Positions 23,982 to 31,635 of a DNA stretch of 41,037 nucleotides are shown one piece after another (within the stretch, counting starts at the first letter, position 1; each line of letters opens with the position of its first letter). The translations under genes were made by a program, and so were the position numbers. Where the stretch lies: the NCBI GenBank assembly GCA_018920255.1, contig JAHLMR010000004.1, positions 1-41,037 of the forward strand, given 5' to 3'. The notes under the pieces were generated by a model. That model had not been told where the DNA came from. It searched no databases and saw only the letters and a list, made by a program, of their open reading frames with translations. The stretch comes from Candidatus Aenigmatarchaeota archaeon. GTDB lineage: Archaea; Aenigmatarchaeota; Aenigmatarchaeia; Aenigmatarchaeales; JAHLMR01.

Positions 23982-24099
23982 TGGCGCTGGGACAGGGATT
24001 CGAACCCTGGAGGGCAAAAGCCCACTAGCTTAGCAGGATCGCCTTTCCAAATTGAAATCTAGCGCCGTACCACTTTACCTAGCATTTGGCTATCCCAGC
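23982..24099 (-). tRNA. tRNA-Ser(GCU) with 30/31 intron and enlarged D-loop
   Basis: Acceptor GCTGGGA (24099-24093) pairs with TCCCAGC; discriminator G and CCA are encoded (23982-23985), with long variable arm GGGCTTTTGCCC and T-arm CAGGG TTCGAAT CCCTG. A continuous anticodon arm appears only if 21 nt are removed between positions 30 and 31: this gives stem CTAGC/GCTAG and loop CCTGCTAA with anticodon GCT at 24034-24032. The D-loop (13-22) is 21 nt instead of about 11, so a second small intron or a true expansion is present. Discriminator G and the variable arm confirm Ser. Confidence 0.9.
24038..24058 (-). other. tRNA-Ser intron at non-canonical position 30/31
   Basis: 21 nt. Exon CGCU (25-28) pairs with GGCG near the intron end, with 3-nt bulges AGA and AUC; inside, UUUC pairs with GAAA around a 6-nt loop. 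This is an almost ideal strict bulge-helix-bulge, which fixes the boundaries well. Confidence 0.87.
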
Positions 24100-24127
24100 T
24101 TAAATAAATAATAAGTAAAAATAATCT

Positions 24128-24137
24128 TTAAATATTT
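24128..24137 (-). promoter_or_regulatory. TATA box for the tRNA-Ser transcript
   Basis: On the minus strand AATATTTAAA lies 29-38 nt before the mature tRNA-Ser 5' end, consistent with a TATA box for the tRNA-Ser/microprotein/tRNA-Val unit with a short 5' leader. Confidence 0.4.
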
Positions 24138-24138
24138 G

Positions 24139-24160
24139 CTTATTTATTTAAATAAATAAG
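24139..24160. repeat. 22-bp perfect palindrome in divergent promoter region
   Basis: CTTATTTATTT followed by AAATAAATAAG. It lies between the tRNA-Ser TATA box and the Shine-Dalgarno site of the PRC-barrel gene, where a dimeric regulator could bind. In such AT-rich DNA, chance origin must be considered. Confidence 0.6.
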
Positions 24161-24178
24161 TTTAAGGAGGTAATTTTT

Positions 24179-24499
24179 ATGGCTATAACAATAAAAAATT
24201 TATCTGAATTATTTGGAAAAGATGTATTTACAACAAAAGGAGTATATTGTGGAAAAGTTGAAGATGTTGAATTAAGTCTTCAAAAATTTAGAATTAGATC
24301 TTTGTTAATAGAAGCAGCTAAAGGAAGTTTCCTATATAATATTATAAGTGGAAAACGTGGAATTATATTACCATACCAACTTGTAGAAAGTGTTGGAGAT
24401 GTTGTAATAATAAAGCACATAACTGCACCATCATTAGCAGAAGAAACATCAAAAATGGAAGAAAAATCTGAAGAACCTCAATCTATTTCGAGTTTTTAA
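24179..24499 (+). CDS. PRC-barrel domain protein
   Basis: 106 aa. ITIKNLSELFGKDVFTTKGVYCGKVEDVEL and RGIILPYQLVESVGDVVIIK form the beta-barrel repeat of PRC-barrel proteins, which act in RNA processing (RimM-like) and other binding roles. The acidic, Ser/Glu-rich tail (about 88-106) looks disordered. AAGGAGGT 8 nt upstream is a strong ribosome binding site. Its end overlaps the convergent ureohydrolase gene by 17 nt. Small PRC-barrel proteins are widespread in archaea, with unclear function. Confidence 0.85.
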   Translation: MAITIKNLSELFGKDVFTTKGVYCGKVEDVELSLQKFRIRSLLIEAAKGSFLYNIISGKRGIILPYQLVESVGDVVIIKHITAPSLAEETSKMEEKSEEPQSISSF

Positions 24500-25223
24500 A
24501 AATTTCTGCTAAAGAAAAATAAATAATTTTTGCTGCTATTGTTTTTGATATTTCATCACATTTACAATTTAAAGGTGTATATTCTACAAAATCTATTGCA
24601 CATAATTTTGATGCTAAAATTTTAATTATATTTTGTAATTCTAGCACACTAATTCCATTTATCTCTGGATTACCAACTGCTGGCATAATTGATGGATCTA
24701 AAATATCAAAATCAATAGAAAGATAAATTTTTCCTTTTATTTTTTTAATCTCATTTATATTTTTTAATATCTTTATTTTATTTTCTCTTAAAAATTTTTC
24801 TTCCTCCTTTGAATATGTTCTTATCCCATAAAGAAGCGCTTTATAACCATCTTCTATAAGATATTTTAAAACAGAGTCATGACCAAAATTTTTATTTTCA
24901 CAATCAGGATGTGCATCTAACCAAACTATATAATCTGGTTTTATTTGTTTTATTGTAAAATAACTTATAGAATGCTCTCCACCAATAATAATTGGAAATT
25001 TTTCTTTTAAATTAGAAAACATTGTATTTATTTTTTCATTTAATTCATTAAAATTTTTTGCTGAAATAAAATTTTCTTTTATAAATATATTTGTTAAATC
25101 AATTCCTGAAATATAGGTTTCTAATTTTGGAAAAATATTTCTAATAATTTTTGGTGCTTTAGCAGAACCCTTTCTAAAAGTTTGAGTTTTATCAAAACTT
25201 ATATAAAATATTGAAAAATCCAT
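24483..25223 (-). CDS. speB: Ureohydrolase (agmatinase/arginase family)
   Basis: 246 aa. Binuclear manganese site motifs are present: GGEHS, VWLDAHPDCE (DAHxD) and YLSIDFDILDPSIMP (SxDxDxxDP). The segment after DAHPD has GHDSVLKYL. It hydrolyses a guanidino group; agmatinase in polyamine synthesis is the usual archaeal assignment, but arginase or another guanidino hydrolase cannot be excluded. Slightly short compared with about 280-300 aa for typical members, mainly at the N-terminus (GSAKAPKIIR is close to the start). Confidence 0.8.
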   Translation of the reverse strand: MDFSIFYISFDKTQTFRKGSAKAPKIIRNIFPKLETYISGIDLTNIFIKENFISAKNFNELNEKINTMFSNLKEKFPIIIGGEHSISYFTIKQIKPDYIVWLDAHPDCENKNFGHDSVLKYLIEDGYKALLYGIRTYSKEEEKFLRENKIKILKNINEIKKIKGKIYLSIDFDILDPSIMPAVGNPEINGISVLELQNIIKILASKLCAIDFVEYTPLNCKCDEISKTIAAKIIYFSLAEIFKNSK

Positions 25224-25277
25224 AAAGTTTTTTAAAAATTACAAATATTTATTTCTTTGCATTAAAATTAATTAAAT

Positions 25278-26321
25278 ATGAAAAATTATATTCAGTTTGT
25301 TACAACAGAAGGATTAGAAAGATATAATGCTAGAGGCATGGACTGTATTTTTAATATTAAAGGTAAGGATAAAAATAATGTTAAAATAAGATTTGATATT
25401 TCTCCAAAAATTTATCAGCAAGCTTTTAATGATAAATATATGCGTGAAGAAATGATAAGAAGAGAAATTGAAAGACAAATAAACCTTTTAGAAAACACTA
25501 ACTTTATAATATTTACGCATGGACATAATGATCATTTTTGGACAGAAATTTTAGAATATGATGAAAATAATATAAATAAATATGGATATAAAATTAATGC
25601 AGATTTTACTGTATATTATCCACACTGTCTAAACAATGAAAATTATACTAAAAATACACAATATACAATTAAAGAAGAACTTAAAAAAAGAGTTGAAATT
25701 TTGAAAAAGTATAGTCCAAGATGCTATGAAATAGGTGCTTATGCGCGTGCAAAATATAACGGAATAGAAATTGAAATGCAAGAAGTAAAACATAGCACAT
25801 ATAAAGGTTTTGATTTGGGAAAAGTTCTTACAGTAAATATAACAACACCTGAAAATAAAAAAATATTTTTCAGTTCAGATGTTTCTGGTCCAGAATATAA
25901 TGAAACACGTAATTTAATAATAGATAAAAATCCAAATACTATTCTTTTAGATGGTCCTTATAATGATATTTTATCTGTTTTAGGAAATGGAAATAAGCAA
26001 GTTAAAAAATCTATTTCAGAGCTTAAAAAATCATATGAAAATTTATATAAAATAATATCAAAAACTACAGATTTGAAAGAAATAATATTAATGCATCATT
26101 TTATGAGAAATATAGAAATAAAAAATGATATTCAAAATATTCCAGAATATCTTAAAGATAAGATTTGTAATAATAAAATTGAAAATAAATTTAAAGAACA
26201 TACTTTATTAATCTGTAATAAAATAGAAGAATATATTTTAAGCATTTTAGATAAGTGTGATGATAAAGAAATAGAAATATATACACCAAGCATATTAAAA
26301 AATGAAACAATTAAATTTTAA
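25278..26321 (+). CDS. Metallo-beta-lactamase fold hydrolase (UPF0282-like)
   Basis: 347 aa. Metal motifs: FTHGHNDHF (about 78-86), HSTYKG, FFSSDVSGP (Asp ligand), LLDGPYND, and a final IILMHHFMR. The SSDVxGP plus LDGP pair recalls archaeal UPF0282 MBL proteins, whose substrate is unknown. An extended insertion and a helical C-terminus (about 265-347) are present. Its stop shares TTAA with the convergent radical SAM gene. Confidence 0.7.
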   Translation: MKNYIQFVTTEGLERYNARGMDCIFNIKGKDKNNVKIRFDISPKIYQQAFNDKYMREEMIRREIERQINLLENTNFIIFTHGHNDHFWTEILEYDENNINKYGYKINADFTVYYPHCLNNENYTKNTQYTIKEELKKRVEILKKYSPRCYEIGAYARAKYNGIEIEMQEVKHSTYKGFDLGKVLTVNITTPENKKIFFSSDVSGPEYNETRNLIIDKNPNTILLDGPYNDILSVLGNGNKQVKKSISELKKSYENLYKIISKTTDLKEIILMHHFMRNIEIKNDIQNIPEYLKDKICNNKIENKFKEHTLLICNKIEEYILSILDKCDDKEIEIYTPSILKNETIKF

Positions 26322-27382
26322 TAGTTTAAAGGTGTGAGCTCAAAATCCCATGGATCTGCACTTGGATATTCTTCAACTATTGCAATTTTAAAATTAGGTT
26401 TTTTCTTAACTAAAATTTTTGCTATAAATTCTGAAGTTTCTACTCTGTTTTTATCTTTATTAACAAAATAATTTTTCTCTGAAATTTTTTCAGATTTTAA
26501 AAAATTTAATATGTCTTCTATTTTAGCATCAAATAATATTCCTTTTATAATAAATCCATCTTTAGATATTTTTTCAAATGGTTTTTTAATACCTTTAGCT
26601 CTATTTATTAATCTGTTTCTTAACTGACAGTTTAGTTTAAGAGATGCTGTACAAAAATGAATATTTATTTTATTAGTGTTTTCTTTTGCCCATTCTAAAA
26701 TCTTTTCTGCTGTCTCTATACTTCCTTTAACTGCTGTTAAAGAATCTTCTCTTAATTCAAATCCTTGCTTTTTAAAAAACTCTATATTTCTGTCTGAAAA
26801 TTCAAGCTCATTTAAATTTATAAAATCTGCTCCTATTTCTTCTAAAAATTTAATTAAATCTATTATATCATTTTCTTTTCCTGGAAAAACAGGTATTTCC
26901 ATACCAACTTTCCAATTTTTCCATTTTCTTGCAACCTTAACAAATTCTTTATTAGAATGAATTCTTAGTTCATCTAGTCCAGCTTCATTGAGTTTTTTAC
27001 ATACTTCTTCTGGATTTTCAAGTATTCCGCTAGTATATAAGTGAATTTGAAATTTTTTTCCAAATTTTTGTTTTAAAAGTTTAATATATTTTATTGTTCT
27101 CTCTAATTCTATTAATGGCTCGCCACCAGTTATACCAGCTCCAGAAGAAGAACATGTTTTTGCTTCATTTATTATATCTTCATCTTTTTCGACCTTTTTT
27201 TCATTAGCCCAAACTTCATCTTTTCCATATCTTTTTTCAGATACTGTACAATACTCACAGTTTACATTACATTTTCCAGTAACAAACAAAACTAGTTTTT
27301 CTCCTTTAATACAGAGCTTACAACCATCTGTTAGTTCTCCTATGAACATTGAATTACATGGAGTTTTTGAGATTTTTCTCAT
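26318..27382 (-). CDS. Radical SAM protein (COG2108-like)
   Basis: 354 aa. Radical SAM cluster CNVNCEYC (CxxxCxxC) at about 39-46, preceded by CKLCIKGEKLVLFVTG; SAM-binding GITGGEPLIE; then a TIM-barrel-like pattern. The CKxC upstream pair and C-terminal alpha/beta tail resemble archaeal COG2108 proteins related to pyruvate formate-lyase activases, of unknown role. It is separated from the next radical SAM gene by 25 nt, same strand, so probably cotranscribed. Confidence 0.75.
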   Translation of the reverse strand: MRKISKTPCNSMFIGELTDGCKLCIKGEKLVLFVTGKCNVNCEYCTVSEKRYGKDEVWANEKKVEKDEDIINEAKTCSSSGAGITGGEPLIELERTIKYIKLLKQKFGKKFQIHLYTSGILENPEEVCKKLNEAGLDELRIHSNKEFVKVARKWKNWKVGMEIPVFPGKENDIIDLIKFLEEIGADFINLNELEFSDRNIEFFKKQGFELREDSLTAVKGSIETAEKILEWAKENTNKINIHFCTASLKLNCQLRNRLINRAKGIKKPFEKISKDGFIIKGILFDAKIEDILNFLKSEKISEKNYFVNKDKNRVETSEFIAKILVKKKPNFKIAIVEEYPSADPWDFELTPLNY

Positions 27383-27407
27383 TTCTTTTATATTTTATTT
27401 AAAGAAT

Positions 27408-28664
27408 TTAAACTTTTTTTCTAAGTTCTTTAACTTTTTGATATAAAAGTTCTGCTAATTGTTTATATTCTTCTCTTTTAAGAGTATCTGGTATAAACAA
27501 TTTTGCACCTATTCCATGCCCTCCAAATTTTGAAACCCAATCTTCTGGAAATTCGATGAATCCTTTTCCATCTAATTCTGTCCCAGGATATATTGTTGCT
27601 AAAGATATCATAATTTGATCTGGTTTTATTTTTTCTAATAATGAAATAGATTCTAAAACACTTTCTCTTGTTTCCCCCGGAAGACCAAAAGTAATATATG
27701 CTCTAGTTCTTATTCCTAATTCCTTCGTATAGGAAAATGCTTTAATTATAGAATCTAAATTCATTTTTCTTTTTGTTGTATCTAAAATTTTTTGGGAACC
27801 ACTATCAACACCTATACAAATAAGAACACAACCTGCTTTTTGCATTTTTTCTAAAATTTCTTTGTTTAATGTATCTGCTCTACTTTCACAAGACCATCTA
27901 AAATCTAAATTTTCTTTTATTATAAAATCACAAATTTTATTTACATGTTCATGGTTTAAAGTAAAAGTACTATCTTCAAATCTTAATTTTTTAAAACCTA
28001 AATTTTTTAATTCCGTTAATTCTTCTAAAACATTTTCTGGTGTTCTAAATCTAACAATTCCTCGCCAAAACTTAGTAGCAGCACAATATATACAAGAATA
28101 AGGACACCCTCTACTTGTAATAAGAGACATTATTTTATATTTTTTATATGGAAATAATTTTCTATCTGGATATTTTAAAGAATCTAAATTCATTTCAAAT
28201 TCTCTATCGGGATTATGAATAATTTTTTTATTTTCTTTAAATGATATTCCTTTAATATCTTTTAAGGAAAGGTTTTTTTCTATAGCATTTAAAAGTTCTA
28301 TAATTGTTCTTTCTCCCTCACCTCTTACAACAATATCAAAACCATTGTTAATAGTTTCTTCTGGTCTAAATGTAGCATGCGCACCGCCTGCTATATAAAT
28401 TGTATCTTTATTTTTTATTTCATTTAATAATTGAATTATTGTTTTAAAATTTGGTGTCATTACTGTAAATCCAATTACATTTGGTTTATAGTTTTTAATT
28501 TCTTCTTTTAGTTTTTCAGTTCCTATTTTTTCTATGTGACAGTCTAAAACTTTTACTTCCCAAGAAGTTTGTTTTGCTGCAGTTGCCACATATCCTAATC
28601 CTAATGGAAAAGCATCGTCCCCTTTATATTTCTTAAACCATGGGTTTATAAATAAAATTTTCAT
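27408..28664 (-). CDS. B12-binding domain radical SAM protein
   Basis: 418 aa. N-terminal Rossmann domain of the cobalamin-binding type: MKILFINPWFKKYKGDDAFPLG, VIGFTVMTPNF, YIAGGAHATFRPEE, VVRGEGERTI. Then the radical SAM motif SRGCPYSCIYCAATKFWRG (CxxxCxxC) and RWSCESRADTL, IGVDSGSQKIL, ITFGLPGETRES. The classical DxHxxG B12 motif appears altered (CHIEKIG), so base-off cobalamin binding is uncertain. Members include methylases and lipid- or cofactor-modifying enzymes. Confidence 0.8.
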   Translation of the reverse strand: MKILFINPWFKKYKGDDAFPLGLGYVATAAKQTSWEVKVLDCHIEKIGTEKLKEEIKNYKPNVIGFTVMTPNFKTIIQLLNEIKNKDTIYIAGGAHATFRPEETINNGFDIVVRGEGERTIIELLNAIEKNLSLKDIKGISFKENKKIIHNPDREFEMNLDSLKYPDRKLFPYKKYKIMSLITSRGCPYSCIYCAATKFWRGIVRFRTPENVLEELTELKNLGFKKLRFEDSTFTLNHEHVNKICDFIIKENLDFRWSCESRADTLNKEILEKMQKAGCVLICIGVDSGSQKILDTTKRKMNLDSIIKAFSYTKELGIRTRAYITFGLPGETRESVLESISLLEKIKPDQIMISLATIYPGTELDGKGFIEFPEDWVSKFGGHGIGAKLFIPDTLKREEYKQLAELLYQKVKELRKKV

Positions 28665-28744
28665 AAAAAATATTAATAGTTAAAGGTTTATATTTATTCA
28701 ATCTTTATAAAATCTTAATTATAATTTTTAATCAGGTGGTATTT

Positions 28745-29425
28745 ATGCCTATAACTAAAAAAATAAAAAGTAAAAGAATTTCTAAAAAAGAAGTAAAAAA
28801 AGAAATTTCTGTACAAAAAATTCCTGATAATAAAGCATACGAATTAATAGAAAAGTATAAAATTCCTACTGTAAAATATGCGTTTGTTAAAAATGAAAAG
28901 CAAGTTCAAGAAAATGTTAAAAAATTAGGGTTTCCACTTGTTATGAAAGTTTCTGGAAATATTATACATAAAACAGAAATTGGTGGAATAATAAAAAATA
29001 TAAATTCTGAACAAGATGCTTTAACTGCATTTAAAAAGCTTATGAAAATAAAAGGATGTGAATCTGTTTTAATGCAAAAACAAATTGAAGGAATAGAATT
29101 AATTATAGGTGCAAAACAAACAAAAGAATTTGGAAATGTTGTCTCTGTTGGAATTGGAGGAATTTTTGTTGAAGTACTGAAAGATATTTCTTTTAGAGTT
29201 TGTCCTATAACAAAAGAAGATGCTCAAAAAATGCTTACCGAATTAAAAGGATATCAAATTCTTACTGGTGCAAGAGGAAAATCTGTTGATATAAATAAAA
29301 TTATAGAGGTTATTCTATCTGTATGTAAGTTAATTGAATCTGAAAAATTTTCAGAAATGGATATTAATCCTTTAATTTGTAATGAGAATGGATGTTATGC
29401 AGTTGATGTTAGAATAATAAAGTGA
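28745..29425 (+). CDS. Acyl-CoA synthetase (ADP-forming) beta subunit, ATP-grasp
   Basis: 226 aa from ATG 28745, preceded by AGGTGG (the GTG at 28736 lies inside it). ATP-grasp core: LGFPLVMKVSGNIIHKTEIGGI, ESVLMQKQIEGIELIIGAKQ, VSVGIGGIFVEVLKDISFRVCP, and ending DINPLICNENGCYAVDVRI. This is the beta subunit of ADP-forming acetyl/acyl-CoA synthetase, used for ATP production from acyl-CoA. The alpha (CoA-binding) subunit is not adjacent. An unusual Lys-rich N-terminal extension of about 25 residues (TKKIKSKRISKKEVKK) is present. MBF1 starts 4 nt downstream. Confidence 0.85.
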   Translation: MPITKKIKSKRISKKEVKKEISVQKIPDNKAYELIEKYKIPTVKYAFVKNEKQVQENVKKLGFPLVMKVSGNIIHKTEIGGIIKNINSEQDALTAFKKLMKIKGCESVLMQKQIEGIELIIGAKQTKEFGNVVSVGIGGIFVEVLKDISFRVCPITKEDAQKMLTELKGYQILTGARGKSVDINKIIEVILSVCKLIESEKFSEMDINPLICNENGCYAVDVRIIK

Positions 29426-29429
29426 AAAC

Positions 29430-29786
29430 ATGGTTGAATGCGAAATTTGTGGAAAAAAAGCAAGTAAAAAAGCTGAAATTGAAGGAGCAATTCTTAACGT
29501 TTGTGAAAGCTGTGTTAAGTTTGGAAAAGAAATTGTAACACCAAATGTTTTAATAAGAAAACCAAACATTAAGCCATCTAAAATAGAAGAAATTATAATA
29601 AGAGATGATTTAAATATTTTAGTAAAAAAACATAGAGAAAAATTAGGATTAACTCAACAGCAGTTTGCTGAAAAAATATTTGAAAAAGTTGGGGTTATAA
29701 AAAGAATTGAAGAAGGTTGGATTCCACCTATTGAAATTGTAAGAAAGCTTGAAAGAGAAATGAAAATGAAACTTACAGAAAATTAA
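29430..29786 (+). CDS. MBF1-like transcription factor
   Basis: 118 aa. N-terminal zinc ribbon (CEICGKKA...CESCVKFG), a flexible middle, and a Cro-type helix-turn-helix LVKKHREKLGLTQQQFAEKI followed by VGVIKRIEEGWIPP, the order of archaeal MBF1. It bridges TBP/other factors in eukaryotes and acts in translation-related roles in archaea. It is 4 nt after the acyl-CoA synthetase gene and translationally close to it. Confidence 0.9.
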   Translation: MVECEICGKKASKKAEIEGAILNVCESCVKFGKEIVTPNVLIRKPNIKPSKIEEIIIRDDLNILVKKHREKLGLTQQQFAEKIFEKVGVIKRIEEGWIPPIEIVRKLEREMKMKLTEN

Positions 29787-29814
29787 ATTTTAAAATTATT
29801 CAAAATTTCTGTTT

Positions 29815-31170
29815 TTATAATTTCTTCGAAACATAATATCCATCTAATTCATATCCCAATTTATAAAAATATTGTCTTACTCCAACGCCAGCTATTACAT
29901 AAATTTTATTAATTCCGTAGTCTTCTTTTGTAATTCTTTCTGCTTCTTTTACAAGTTTTTTTCCTAAACCTCTGTGTTGAAAATGAATATTTGTTGGTTG
30001 TTTTCCTATTTCTAATTCTGGTCCATAAGTATGAAGCTCTCTTATTATTGCTTTTCCATTTTGATTTATTCTTAATCTTAATAATGAAAATAAAGCATTT
30101 GATGTTTCAAAACTTAAAAATATTTCTTTACCGCCTGATGCATTATAGTTTATTCTTTTCATTTTAATTTCATTTAAATTTACATTACCACCAGAATGTA
30201 GAACATGTCCTATTTCTCTACATCTTATACAATTACATTTCATATTGTTTTCTTTCATATATTTTTTTAATTCATCTCTTAAATGCGAATATTTACATTC
30301 TGATATAATATATTCTGCAGGAATATCTCTCATTATCCTCATAATTCTTACATATTCAGGAACTATTGATTTTATTTTTGCAAGAAGTTTAACTATTTCT
30401 TCAGTTGTATATGGTTTATATTCATTTTTATTATACATTTCTTCAAGTTTTGTTCCTTTTATTACAAATGTAGGATACAATTTTATTTGATCTGGTCTAA
30501 ATCTTTCATCTTCAAAAAGCATTTTTATTTTTTGAAAATCTTCTTCTAAACTAGCTCCAGGAAGTCCAAGCATAAGATGGTATCCTAATTTAAAACCCGC
30601 TTCCTTTAAATTTTTAGTTGCTAAAATTACATCTTCTAATGTATGTCCTCTATTTGTAATTTTATAACTTTCGTTATCAGGAGATTGTACACCAATTTCA
30701 ATTCTTGTTGCTCCGTAATACAAAAAAGATTCTATATCCTCAGGACTACAAAAATCTGGCCTTGTTTCTAAACATAATGCAACACATCTATGATTTGCAG
30801 TTTCATTTATTTTTTTAGCTTCTTCTAAAGAATTAGATTTTATTCCATTTAAACCATCAAAACACTTTTTAATAAATTCTTCTCTATATTCTTTTGGATA
30901 AGCGCTAAAAGTACCACCCATAACAATAAGTTCTATTTTATTTGTTACATGGCCCATTAATTTAAGAATTTTTAATCTTGATAAAACTTGTTTTTCTGCA
31001 TCCCAATTACAATCCTTTGCTCTTAAAACAACAGGACTTGTTTTTGTATAACTCTCTGGAACATTTTCTTGAGAAGGACAGTAAATGCATTTTCCATGCG
31101 GACATGGAAAAGGTTTTAACATTACTGAAATTGGAGTTACTCCTGAGATAGTTCTTATTATTTTTTTCAT
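29815..31170 (-). CDS. elp3: Elp3-like tRNA U34 acetyltransferase, short N-terminus
   Basis: 451 aa. Radical SAM domain with CPHGKCIYCPS (CxxxxCxxC) after SGVTPISVMLKPFP, RPDQIKLYPTFVIKGT, RIMRDIPAEYI and CNCIRCREIGH; C-terminal GNAT domain with HFQHRGLGKKLVKEAE. Elp3 forms carboxymethyl-type modification of wobble U34. The cluster starts at residue 23, whereas archaeal Elp3 proteins have about 60-80 residues before it; the TATA-like element about 27 nt before ATG 31170 shows no upstream extension is encoded. tRNA-Glu(UUC) in this window is a classical U34 substrate. Confidence 0.92.
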   Translation of the reverse strand: MKKIIRTISGVTPISVMLKPFPCPHGKCIYCPSQENVPESYTKTSPVVLRAKDCNWDAEKQVLSRLKILKLMGHVTNKIELIVMGGTFSAYPKEYREEFIKKCFDGLNGIKSNSLEEAKKINETANHRCVALCLETRPDFCSPEDIESFLYYGATRIEIGVQSPDNESYKITNRGHTLEDVILATKNLKEAGFKLGYHLMLGLPGASLEEDFQKIKMLFEDERFRPDQIKLYPTFVIKGTKLEEMYNKNEYKPYTTEEIVKLLAKIKSIVPEYVRIMRIMRDIPAEYIISECKYSHLRDELKKYMKENNMKCNCIRCREIGHVLHSGGNVNLNEIKMKRINYNASGGKEIFLSFETSNALFSLLRLRINQNGKAIIRELHTYGPELEIGKQPTNIHFQHRGLGKKLVKEAERITKEDYGINKIYVIAGVGVRQYFYKLGYELDGYYVSKKL

Positions 31171-31302
31171 AAATTAAAAATAAAGAATAAAAGTTTTTAA
31201 ATTATAGCTTAATTTTAAATATTAATTTAACTTCTTAATAGTAATAAAAAATAGAAATATTTAAATATAAGTTAAAGTATATTTATTATTAGGGTGAAAA
31301 AT

Positions 31303-31484
31303 ATGAGTAAAATGTTGCAACTGAAACTGCTGTATGGTATAAATTAGTAAATGGAATAACAGGAAATAGCGATAAAAATGATAATTATTGTTTACTTAAT
31401 ATTTATGCTTTGAAAATGGGCTTATTTAATAATGGTAAATTTAAAATTCCGAATCCAGTTTCAAACTATGATACTGAATCTTAA
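31303..31484 (+). pseudogene. Small gene with an apparent 1-nt deletion
   Basis: GGTGAAAAATATG gives a start at 31303, but that frame stops after 14 codons. The other frame from about 31314 continues NVATETAVWYKLVNG to a stop at 31484 with 55 good codons and no start codon. Adding one A to the AAAA run at 31309-31312 would fuse both into a protein of about 60 aa. No programmed slippage site is evident, so a pseudogene or a sequencing/assembly error is most likely. The encoded family is not recognised. Confidence 0.6.
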
Positions 31485-31499
31485 ATAAAGGTGAAAAAT

Positions 31500-31634
31500 A
31501 TGTATGATATTGAAGTTAAAGAAATAGTAGAAAAATTACAAAAATTAGCAGATCCGAATGAATTAAAGAAATATCCACAAGAAGAAATAGAATATTTTCA
31601 AAAGGTTATTGAAAAATGTTTAAATAAAATTTAA
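31500..31634 (+). CDS. Hypothetical 44-aa helical protein
   Basis: MYDIEVKEIVEKLQKLADPN followed by ELKKYPQEEIEYFQKVIEKC: two predicted amphipathic helices joined at a DPNE turn. AAGGTGAAAAATATG gives a good ribosome binding site, identical over 13 nt (GGTGAAAAATATG) to that of the preceding broken gene, so the two form a small operon. Unrecognised. It is convergent with nusA, 1 nt apart. Confidence 0.6.
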   Translation: MYDIEVKEIVEKLQKLADPNELKKYPQEEIEYFQKVIEKCLNKI

Positions 31635-31635
31635 T

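Noticed and set aside
24032-24058. Alternative anticodons UCA or GGA for tRNA-Ser
   Set aside because: Neither gives a paired anticodon stem; GCU after removal of a strict bulge-helix-bulge intron gives five perfect pairs.
31303-31325. Programmed -1 frameshift at AAAA
   Set aside because: The slip would re-pair Lys tRNA with TAA, and no stimulatory structure is visible.
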